This document shows positions 52,849 to 63,929 of a stretch of DNA of 64,000 nucleotides, piece by piece. The DNA lies in assembly GCA_930367205.1 (NCBI GenBank), contig OV884015.1:2232001-2296000 (forward strand), written 5' to 3'. Both the position numbers and the translations under genes were made by a program. The notes below the pieces were generated by a model. The model worked only from the letters and a program-made list of their open reading frames with translations, had not been told where the DNA came from and did not search any database. Position 1 is the stretch's first letter. Each line of letters begins with the position of its first letter. Origin of the DNA: Acanthosoma haemorrhoidale. Its lineage: Eukaryota > Arthropoda > Insecta > Hemiptera > Acanthosomatidae.

Positions 52849-53769
52849 TCGTATTTCATAGCTAGTATGTTAGCTCCTGCCCCATTATGTTCTCCTGATA
52901 CCTGAACAAGAACATATCGTCAAAAAGTTGAATTTTTAAAAAAATGCGTATTTCTTAGCTAGTACGTTAGCTCCTGCCTTATTATGTTCTCCTGATACCA
53001 AAACAAAGAAAATGTCATAAAAAAGTTAAATTTTTATAAAAAAAAGTATTTTATAGCTGGTACGTTAGCTCCTGCCCCATTATGTTCTCCTGATACGAAA
53101 ACAACGAAAATATCGTCAAAAAGTCGAATTTTTATAAAAATGGGTATTTCATAGCTGGCACGTTAGCTCCTGCTCTTTTATGTTCTCCTGATACTAAATC
53201 AGGGAAAATATCGTCAAAAAGTCGAATTTTTCGAAAATGCGTATTTCATAGCTAGTACGTTAGCTCCTGCCCCATCTTGTTCTCCTGATACCAAAACAAA
53301 GAAAATATCGTCTAAAATTCAAATTTTTACAAAAATGCATTTTTTATAGCTGGTACGTTAGCTCCTACCCTATTATGATCTCCTGATACGAAAACCAGGA
53401 AAATATCGTCAAAAAGTCGATTTTTTAAAAAATGCGTATTTCATAGCTAGTACGTCAGCTCCTGCCCCATTATGTTCTCCTGATACCTAAACAAGAAAAT
53501 ATCGTCAAAAAGTTGAATTTTTAAAAAAAATGCGTATTTCTTAGCTAGTACGTTAGCTCCTGCCTTATTATGTTCTCCTGATACCAAAACAAAGAAAATG
53601 TCATCCAAAAGTTAAATTTTTTTAAAAAAGAGTATTTTATAGCTGGTACGTTAGCTTCTGAACAATTATGATTTCCTCATACCAAAACAAGAAAAATGTC
53701 GTCAAAAAGTCGAATTTTAAAAAAATGCGTATTTTATAGCTGGTACAATAATTCCTGCCCTATTATGTT
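52849..53769 (+). repeat. Sat-B block B23, truncated class Y (921 bp)
   Basis: Same as B22 by eye, including the y2 and y3 private changes. Confidence 0.9.
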
Positions 53770-55149
53770 AATTCGTAGCTTTGATCATACGATCGTATCA
53801 CGTAATATAATGAGTGCCAATGATACGGTACACTATCATATTCGACATCATTTGATGTTATATTCACTCGTGGCTTCAATCATACGATCGTATCACGTGA
53901 TATAATGAGTGGCAATGATGCGGTACACTATCATATTCCACATCATTTGATGTTATGTTTACTCGTAACTTTAATCATACGATCGTATCACGTGATTGAA
54001 TGAGTGCCAATGATATGGCACACAATCAAATTCGACATTATTTGGTGTTATGTTCACTCGTAACTTGAATCATACGATTGTATCACGTGATACAATGAGT
54101 GCTAATAATACAGCACACAATCATATACGACATCATTTGATGTTATATTCACTCGTTACTTGAATCATACGACCGTATCACGTGATTGAATGAATGCCAA
54201 TGATATGGCACACAATCATATTCGACATCATTTGATGTTATATTCACTGGTACCATGAATCATACGATCGTATCACGTGATACCATGAGTGCTAATGATA
54301 CAGCACACAATCTTATTCGACATTATTTGATGTTATATTCACTCGTAACTTGAATCACACGATCGTATCACGTGATACAATGAGTTCAAATGATACGGTA
54401 CACAATCATATTTGACATCATTTGATGTTATGTTCACTCGTAACTTGAATCATACGATTGTATCACGTGATACAATGAGTGCTAATGATACAGCACACAA
54501 TCATATTCGACATCATTTGATGTTATATTCACTCGTAACTTTAATCATACGATCGTATCACGTGATTGAATAAGTGCTAATGATATGGCACACAATCATA
54601 TTCGACATCATCTGATGTTATGTTCACGCGAAACTTTAATTATACGATTGTATCACGTGATAAAATGAGTGCTAATGATTAAGCACACTATCTTATTCGA
54701 CATCATTTGATGTTATATTCACTCGTAACTTTAATCATACGATCATATCACGTGATAGAATGAGTGCCAATGATACAGCACACAATTATATTCGACATCA
54801 TTCATGTTGTATTCATTCGTAACTTAAATCATACGATCGTATCACGTGATACAATACGTTCAAATGATGCGGTACACAATCATATTCGACATCATTTGAT
54901 GTTATATTTACTCGTAACTTTTCTCATACGATCGTATCACGTGAAACAATGAGTGCTAATGATACATTATACAATCATATTCAACATCATTTGATGTTAT
55001 CTTCACTCGTAACTTTCATCATACGATCGTATCACGTGATACAATGAGTGCCAATGATACGGTACACTATCATATTCGACATCATTTGATGTTATATTCA
55101 CTCTTGGCTTCAATCATACGATCGTATCACGTAATATAATGAGAGGCAA

Positions 55150-55231
55150 TGATGCGGTACACTATCATAATCGACATCATCTGATGTTATTGATACGGTA
55201 TACCAGCATGGTTGACATCATTTAATGTTAT
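55150..55231 (+). repeat. 41-bp duplication variant, HOR copy 3 (a)
   Basis: 3126 bp from the copy at 52024. Confidence 0.88.
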
Positions 55232-55380
55232 ATTCACTCGTAAGTTTAATCATACGATCGTATCACGTGATACAATGAGTGTTAATGATACATTATACAA
55301 TCATATTCAACATCATTTGATGTTATCTTCACTCGTAACTTTCATCATACGATCGTATCACGTGATACAATGAGTGCCAA

Positions 55381-55462
55381 TGATACGGTACACTATCATA
55401 ATCGAAATCATCTGATGTTATTGATACGGTATACCAGCATGGTTGACATCATTTGATGTTAT
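55381..55462 (+). repeat. 41-bp duplication variant, HOR copy 3 (b)
   Basis: 3126 bp from the copy at 52255. Confidence 0.88.
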
Positions 55463-55972
55463 ATTCACTGGTACCATGAATCATACGATCGTATCACGTG
55501 ATACCATGAGTGCTAATGATACAGCACACAATCTTATTCGACATTATTTGATGTTATATTCACTCGTAACTTGAATCACACGATCGTATCACGTGATACA
55601 ATGAGTTCAAATGATACGGAACAATCATATTTGACATCATTTGATGTTATGTTCACTCGTAACTTGAATCATACGATTGTATCACGTGATACAATGAGTG
55701 CTAATGATACAGCACACAATCATATTCGACATCATTTGATGTTATATTCACTCGTAACTTTAATCATACGATCGTATCACGTGATTGAATAAGTGCTAAT
55801 GATATGGCACACAATCATATTCGACATCATCTGATGTTATATTCACTCGTAACTTGAATCATACGATCATATCACGTGATAGAATGAGTGCCAATGATAC
55901 AGCACACAATTATATTCGACATCATTCATGTTGTATTCATTCGTAACTTAAATCATACGATCGTATCACGTA

Positions 55973-56893
55973 TCGTATTTCATAGCTAGTATGTTAGCTC
56001 CTGCCCCATTATGTTCTCCTGATACCTGAACAAGAACATATCGTCAAAAAGTTGAATTTTTAAAAAAATGCGTATTTCTTAGCTAGTACGTTAGCTCCTG
56101 CCTTATTATGTTCTCCTGATACCAAAACAAAGAAAATGTCATAAAAAAGTTAAATTTTTATAAAAAAAAGTATTTTATAGCTGGTACGTTAGCTCCTGCC
56201 CCATTATGTTCTCCTGATACGAAAACAACGAAAATATCGTCAAAAAGTCGAATTTTTATAAAAATGGGTATTTCATAGCTGGCACGTTAGCTCCTGCTCT
56301 TTTATGTTCTCCTGATACTAAATCAGGGAAAATATCGTCAAAAAGTCGAATTTTTCGAAAATGCGTATTTCATAGCTAGTACGTTAGCTCCTGCCCCATC
56401 TTGTTCTCCTGATACCAAAACAAAGAAAATATCGTCTAAAATTCAAATTTTTACAAAAATGCATTTTTTATAGCTGGTACGTTAGCTCCTACCCTATTAT
56501 GATCTCCTGATACGAAAACCAGGAAAATATCGTCAAAAAGTCGATTTTTTAAAAAATGCGTATTTCATAGCTAGTACGTCAGCTCCTGCCCCATTATGTT
56601 CTCCTGATACCTAAACAAGAAAATATCGTCAAAAAGTTGAATTTTTAAAAAAAATGCGTATTTCTTAGCTAGTACGTTAGCTCCTGCCTTATTATGTTCT
56701 CCTGATACCAAAACAAAGAAAATGTCATCCAAAAGTTAAATTTTTTTAAAAAAGAGTATTTTATAGCTGGTACGTTAGCTTCTGAACAATTATGATTTCC
56801 TCATACCAAAACAAGAAAAATGTCGTCAAAAAGTCGAATTTTAAAAAAATGCGTATTTTATAGCTGGTACAATAATTCCTGCCCTATTATGTT
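55973..56893 (+). repeat. Sat-B block B24, truncated class Y (921 bp)
   Basis: Same structure as B22 and B23. Confidence 0.9.
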
Positions 56894-57972
56894 AATTCGT
56901 AGCTTTGATCATACGATCGTATCACGTAATATAATGAGTGCCAATGATACGGTACACTATCATATTCGACATCATTTGATGTTATATTCACTCGTGGCTT
57001 CAATCATACGATCGTATCACGTGATATAATGAGTGGCAATGATGCGGTACACTATCATATTCCACATCATTTGATGTTATGTTTACTCGTAACTTTAATC
57101 ATACGATCGTATCACGTGATTGAATGAGTGCCAATGATATGGCACACAATCAAATTCGACATTATTTGGTGTTATGTTCACTCGTAACTTGAATCATACG
57201 ATTGTATCACGTGATACAATGAGTGCTAATGATACAGCACACAATCATATTCGACATCATTTGATGTTATATTCACTCGTTACTTGAATCATACGACCGT
57301 ATCACGTGATTGAATGAATGCCAATGATATGGCACACAATCATATTCGACATCATTTGATGTTATATTCACTCGTACCATGAATCATACGATCGTATCAC
57401 GTGATACCATGAGTGCTAATGATACAGCACACAATCTTATTCGACATTATTTGATGTTATATTCACTCGTAACTTGAATCACACGATCGTATCACGTGAT
57501 ACAATGAGTTCAAATGATACGGTACACAATCATATTTGACATCATTTGATGTTATGTTCACTCGTAACTTGAATCATACGATTGTATCACGTGATACAAT
57601 GAGTGCTAATGATACAGCACACAATCATATTCGACATCATTTGATGTTATATTCACTCGTAACTTTAATCATACGATCGTATCACGTGATTGAATAAGTG
57701 CTAATGATATGGCACACAATCATATTCGACATCATCTGATGTTATATTCACTCGTAACTTGAATCATACGATTGTATCACGTGATAAAATGAGTGCTAAT
57801 GATTAAGCACACTATCTTATTCGACATCATTTGATGTTATATTCACTCGTAACTTTAATCATACGATCATATCACGTGATAGAATGAGTGCCAATGATAC
57901 AGCACACAATTATATTCGACATCATTCATGTTGTATTCATTCGTAACTTAAATCATACGATCGTATCACGTA
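56894..57972 (+). repeat. Sat-A block A25 (HOR copy 4, shortened)
   Basis: 1079 bp. Copies the first part of A22-A24 and then jumps to their final monomers, losing 1126 bp that includes both 136-bp variants. Reads CACTCGTACCATG where the other copies read CACTGGTACCATG. Confidence 0.92.
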
Positions 57973-58893
57973 TCGTATTTCATAGCTAGTATGTTAGCTC
58001 CTGCCCCATTATGTTCTCCTGATACCTGAACAAGAACATATCGTCAAAAAGTTGAATTTTTAAAAAAATGCGTATTTCTTAGCTAGTACGTTAGCTCCTG
58101 CCTTATTATGTTCTCCTGATACCAAAACAAAGAAAATGTCATAAAAAAGTTAAATTTTTATAAAAAAAAGTATTTTATAGCTGGTACGTTAGCTCCTGCC
58201 CCATTATGTTCTCCTGATACGAAAAATACCAAAATATCGTCAAAAAGTCGAATTTTTATAAAAATGGGTATTTCATAGCTGGCACGTTAGCTCCTGCTCT
58301 TTTATGTTCTCCTGATACTAAATCAGGGAAAATATCGTCAAAAAGTCGAATTTTTCGAAAATGCGTATTTCATAGCTAGTACGTTAGCTCCTGCCCCATC
58401 TTGTTCTCCTGATACCAAAACAAAAAAAATATCGTCTAAAATTCAAATTTTTACAAAAATGCATTTTTTATAGCTGGTACGTTAGCTCCTACCCTATTAT
58501 GATCTCCTGATACGAAAACCAGGAAAATATCGTCAAAAAGTCGATTTTTTAAAAAATGCGTATTTCATAGCTAGTACGTCAGCTCCTGCCCCATTATGTT
58601 CTCCTGATACCTAAACAAGAAAATATCGTCAAAAAGTTGAATTTTTAAAAAAAATGCGTATTTCTTAGCTAGTACGTTAGCTCCTGCCTTATTATGTTCT
58701 CCTGATACCAAAACAAAGAAAATGTCATCCAAAAGTTAAATTTTTTTAAAAAAGAGTATTTTATAGCTGGTACGTTAGCTTCTGAACAATTATGATTTCC
58801 TCATACCAAAACAAGAAAAATGTCGTCAAAAAGTCGAATTTTAAAAAAATGCGTATTTTATAGCTGGTACAATAATTCCTGCCCTATTATGTT
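57973..58893 (+). repeat. Sat-B block B25, truncated class Y (921 bp)
   Basis: As B22-B24, with private ACGAAAAATACCAAAATATCG in y5 and AACAAAAAAAATATCG in y7. Confidence 0.9.
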
Positions 58894-60273
58894 AATTCGT
58901 AGCTTTGATCATACGATCGTATCACGTAATATAATGAGTGCCAATGATACGGTACACTATCATATTCGACATCATTTGATGTTATATTCACTCGTGGCTT
59001 CAATCATACGATATTATCACGTGATATAATGAGTGGCAATGATGCGGTACACTATCATATTCCACATCATTTGATGTTATGTTTACTCGTAACTTTAATC
59101 ATACGATCGTATCACGTGATTGAATGAGTGCCAATGATATGGCACACAATCAAATTCGACATTATTTGGTGTTATGTTCACTCGTAACTTGAATCATACG
59201 ATTGTATCACGTGATACAATGAGTGCTAATAATACAGCACACAATCATATTCGACATCATTTGATGTTATATTCACTCGTTACATGAATCATATGACCGT
59301 ATCACGTGATTGAATGAATGCCAATGATATGGCACACAATCATATTCGACATCATTTGATGTTATATTCACTGGTACCATGAATCATACGATCGTATCAC
59401 GTGATACCATGAGTGCTAATGATACAGCACACAATCTTATTCGACATTATTTGATGTTATATTCACTCGTAACTTGAATCACACGATAGTATCACGTGAT
59501 ACAATGAGTTCAAATGATACGGTACACAATCATATTTGACATCATTTGATGTTATGTTCACTCGTAACTTGAATCATACGATTGTATCACGTGATACAAT
59601 GAGTGCTAATGATACAGCACACAATCATATTCGACATCATTTGATGTTATATTCACTCGTAACTTTAATCATACGATCGTATCACGTGATTGAATAAGTG
59701 CTAATGATATGGCACACAATCATATTCGACATCATCTGATGTTATATTCACTCGTAACTTGAATCATACGATTGTATCACGTGATATAATGAGTGCTAAT
59801 GATTAAGCACACTATCTTATTCGACATCATTTGATGTTATATTCACTCGTAACTTTAATCATACGATCATATCACGTGATAGAATGAGTGCCAATGATAC
59901 AGCACACAATTAAATTCGACATCATTCATGTTGTATTCATTCGTAACTTAAATCATACGATCGTATCACGTGATACAATAAGTTCAAATGATGCGGTACA
60001 CAATCATATTCGACATCATTTGATGTTATATTTACTCGTAACTTTTCTCATACGATCGTATCACGTGAAACAATGAGTGCTAATGATACATTATACAATC
60101 ATATTCAACATCATTTGATGTTATCTTCACTCGTAACTTTCATCATACGATCGTATCACGTGATACAATGAGTGCCAATGATACGGTACACTATCATATT
60201 CGACATCATTTGATGTTATATTCACTCTTGGCTTCAATCATACGATCGTATCACGTAATATAATGAGAGGCAA

Positions 60274-60355
60274 TGATGCGGTACACTATCATAATCGACA
60301 TCATCTGATGTTATTGATACGGTATACCAGCATGGTTGACATCATTTAATGTTAT
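60274..60355 (+). repeat. 41-bp duplication variant in A26 (a)
   Basis: First of three at 231-bp spacing. Follows the GAGAGGC monomer as in the HOR copies. Confidence 0.88.
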
Positions 60356-60504
60356 ATTCACTCGTAAGTTTAATCATACGATCGTATCACGTGATACAAT
60401 GAGTGTTAATGATACATTATACAATCATATTCAACATCATTTGATGTTATCTTCACTCGTAACTTTCATCATACGATCGTATCACGTGATACAATGAGTG
60501 CCAA

Positions 60505-60586
60505 TGATGCGGTACACTATCATAATCGACATCATCTGATGTTATTGATACGGTATACCAGCATGGTTGACATCATTTAATGTTAT
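60505..60586 (+). repeat. 41-bp duplication variant in A26 (b)
   Basis: Reads GATGCGG and GACATCATCTG, a mix of the (a) and (b) types seen elsewhere. Confidence 0.88.
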
Positions 60587-60735
60587 ATTCACTCGTAAGT
60601 TTAATCATACGATCGTATCACGTGATACAATGAGTGTTAATGATACATTATACAATCATATTCAACATCATTTGATGTTATCTTCACTCGTAACTTTCAT
60701 CATACGATCGTATCACGTGATACAATGAGTGCCAA

Positions 60736-60817
60736 TGATACGGTACACTATCATAATCGAAATCATCTGATGTTATTGATACGGTATACCAGCATGGTTG
60801 ACATCATTTAATGTTAT
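60736..60817 (+). repeat. 41-bp duplication variant in A26 (c)
   Basis: Reads GATACGG and GAAATCATCTG, matching the copy at 1285. The next monomer carries ACAAGGAGTGCC. Confidence 0.88.
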
Positions 60818-62274
60818 ATTCACTCGTAAGTTTAATCATACGATCGTATCACGTGATACAAGGAGTGCCAATGATACATTATACAATCATATTCAACATC
60901 ATTTGATGTTATATTTACTCGTAACTTTCATCATACGATCGTATCACGTGATACAATGAGTGCCAATGATACGGCACACTATCATATTCGACATCATTTG
61001 ATGATATATTTACTCGTAACTTTAATCATACGATCGTATCACGTGAAACAACGAGTGCTAATGATACATTATACAATCATATTCAACATCATTTGATGTT
61101 ATGTTCACGCGAAACTTTAATCATACAATTATATCACGTGATTGAATGAGTGCCAATGATATAGTACACTATCATATTCGACATCATTTGATGTTATGTT
61201 CACCCGAAACTTCAATCAATCGATCGTATCACGTGATTGAATGAGTGCCAATGATATGACACACAATCATATTCGACATCATTTGATGTTATATTCACTC
61301 GTAACTTGAATCATACGATTGTAACACGTTATACAATGAGTTCAAATGATACGGTACACAATCATATTCCACATCATTTGATGTTATGTTTACTCGTAAC
61401 TTTAATCATACGATCGTATCACGTGATTGAATGAGTGCCAATGATATGGCACACAATCAAATTCGACATTATTTGGTGTTATATTCACTCGTAACTTGAA
61501 TCACACGATCGTATCACGTGATACAATGAGTTCAAATGATACGGTACACAATCATATTCGACATCATTTGATGTTATGTTCACTCGTAACTTGAATCATA
61601 CGATTGTATCACGTGATACCATGAGTGCAAATGATTAGGCACACAATCATATTCGACATATTTTGATATTATGTTCACGCGAAACTTTAATTATACGATC
61701 ATATCACGTGATTGAATGAGTGCCAATGATATGACACACAATCATATTCGACATCATTTGATGTTATATTCACTCGTAACTTGAATCATACGATTGTATC
61801 ACGTGATACAATGAGTGCTAATGATACAGCACACAATCATATTCGACATCATTTGATGTTATATTCACTCGTAACTTGAATCATACGATCGTATCACGTG
61901 ATACCATGAGTGCTAATGATACAGCACACAATCTTATTCGACATTATTTGATGTTATATTCACTCGTAACTTGAATCATACGATCGTATCACGAGATACA
62001 ATAAGTTTAAATGATACAGTAAACAATCATATTCGACATCATTTGATGTTATATCCATCCCAAACTTTAATCATACCATCGTATCACGTGAAACAATGAG
62101 TGCTAATGATACATTATACAATCATATTCAAAATCATTTGATGTTATCTTCACTCGTAACTTTCATCATACGATCGTATCACGTGATACAATAAGTGCAA
62201 ATGATACGGCACACTATCATATTTGACATCATTTGATGTCATATTCACTCGTAACTTTATTCATACGATCGTAT

Positions 62275-63185
62275 GATCTTTAACGTTAGCTCTTGCCCTA
62301 TTATGTTCTCCTGATACCAAAACAAAGAAAACATCTTTAAAAAGTCGAATATTAACAAAAATGCGTATTTCATAGCTAGTATGTTAGCTCCTGCCCCATT
62401 ATGTTCTCCTGATACCTGAACAAGAAAATATCTTCAAAAAGTTGAATTTTTAAAAAAATGCGTATTTCTTAGCTAGTACGTTAGCTCCTGCCTTATTATG
62501 TTCTCCGGATACCAAAACAAAGAAAATGTCATCAAAAAGTTAAATTTTTTTAAAAAAGAGTGTTTTATAGGTGGTACGTTAGCTCCTGAACAATTATGTT
62601 CTCCTGATACGAAATCAAGAAAAATATTGTCAAAAAGTTGAATTTTTCGAAAATGCGTATTTCATAGCGAGTACGTTAGCTTCTGCCCCATCATGTGCTC
62701 CTGATACTAAAACCAGGAAAATATCGTCAAAAAAATGAATTTTTAAAAAAATGCGTATTTCATAGCTAGTACGTTAGCTCCTGCCCCATCATGTTCTCCT
62801 GATACGAAAACCAGGAAAATATCGTCAAAAAGTCGATTTTTTAAAAAATGCGTATTTCATAGCTAGTACATCAGCTCCTGCCCTATTATGTTCTCCTGAT
62901 ACCTAAACAACAAAATATCGTCAAAAAGTTGAATTTTTAAAAAAAATGCGTATTTCTTAGCTAGTACGTTAGCTCCTGCCTTATTATGTTCTCCTGATAC
63001 CAAAACAAAGAAAATGTCATCAAAAAGTTAAATTTGTTTAAAAAAGAGTATTTTATAGCTGGTACGTTAGCTTCTGAACAATTATGATTTCCTCATACCA
63101 AAACAAGAAAAATATCGTCAAAAAGTCGAATTTTAAAAAAATGCGTATTTTATAGCTGGTACAATAATTCCTGCCCTATTATGTT
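62275..63185 (+). repeat. Sat-B block B26, class Y, 9 monomers
   Basis: 911 bp: y1, y2, y3 (GGATACC as in B2, B5 and B7), y4 fused to a y6 tail (TTTTTCGAAAATG), an unusual CTTCTGCCCCATCATGTGCTCC monomer, a CATCATG/ACCAGG monomer, y9-y11, partial end TTAATT. Several private changes (ATAGGTGGTAC, ATAGCGAGTAC, AAATTTGTTTAAAA) make it one of the most diverged blocks. Confidence 0.9.
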
Positions 63186-63616
63186 AATTCGTAGCTTTGA
63201 TCATACGATCGTATCACGTAATATAATGAGTGCCAATGATACGGTACACAATCATATTTGACATCATTTGATGTTATGTTCATTCGTAACTTAAATCATA
63301 CGATCGTATCACGTGATACAATAAGTTCAAATGATGCGGTACACAATCATATTCGACATCATTTGATGTTATATTTACTCGTAACTTTTCTCATACGATC
63401 GTATCACGTGAAACAATGAGTGCTAATGATACATTATACAATCATATTCAACATCATTTGATGTTATCTTCACTCGTAACTTTCATCATACGATCGTATC
63501 ACGTGATACAATGAGTGCCAATGATACGGTACACTATCATATTCGACATCATTTGATGTTATATTCACTCTTGGCTTCAATCATACGATCGTATCACGTA
63601 ATATAATGAGAGGCAA

Positions 63617-63698
63617 TGATGCGGTACACTATCATAATCGACATCATCTGATGTTATTGATACGGTATACCAGCATGGTTGACATCATTTAATGTTAT
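63617..63698 (+). repeat. 41-bp duplication variant in A27 (a)
   Basis: After the GAGAGGC monomer. The following palindrome reads ATACAATCGTATC, a CpG-to-CpA change. Confidence 0.88.
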
Positions 63699-63847
63699 AT
63701 TCACTCGTAAGTTTAATCATACAATCGTATCACGTGATACAATGAGTGTTAATGATACATTATACAATCATATTCAACATCATTTGATGTTATCTTCACT
63801 CGTAACTTTCATCATACGATCGTATCACGTGATACAATGAGTGCCAA

Positions 63848-63929
63848 TGATGCGGTACACTATCATAATCGACATCATCTGATGTTATTGATACGGTATA
63901 CCAGCATGGTTGACATCATTTAATGTTAT
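63848..63929 (+). repeat. 41-bp duplication variant in A27 (b)
   Basis: 231 bp after (a). GATGCGG/GACATC type, like the copy at 60505. Confidence 0.88.

Larger units (their letters stand above)
53770..55972 (+). repeat. Sat-A block A24 (HOR copy 3)
   Basis: 2203 bp. Has a 2-bp deletion near 55615, where CGGTACACAATC became CGGAACAATC, and CATATACGACATC near 54125. Confidence 0.92.
47518..58893 (+). repeat. 3126-bp HOR, four tandem copies
   Basis: Copies at 47518-50643 (3126 bp), 50644-53769 (3126), 53770-56893 (3124) and 56894-58893 (2000). Each is one Sat-A block plus one 921-bp Sat-B block with a distinctive A-to-B junction. Copy 3 is 2 bp shorter because of GATACGGAACAATC near 55615. Copy 4 lacks an internal 1126-bp Sat-A stretch that includes the 136-bp variants. 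The copies differ by only a few substitutions by eye, so amplification is recent or homogenisation is active. Confidence 0.92.
58894..62274 (+). repeat. Sat-A block A26 (longest Sat-A block)
   Basis: 3381 bp = 34 x 95 + 29 + 123 (three 41-bp insertions) - 1 (the CATTCATGTTG deletion). Its first half follows the 3126-bp HOR series. It then passes through three 136-bp variants and from about 61000 matches A2. Reads CGATATTATCACG near 59012 and ACGATAGTATC near 59485, two private palindrome losses. Confidence 0.92.

Noticed and set aside
55571..55792. 73-codon open frame, the longest in the window
   Set aside because: Created by the 2-bp deletion near 55615 in one HOR copy only; the other copies lack it. 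It is a by-product of an indel.
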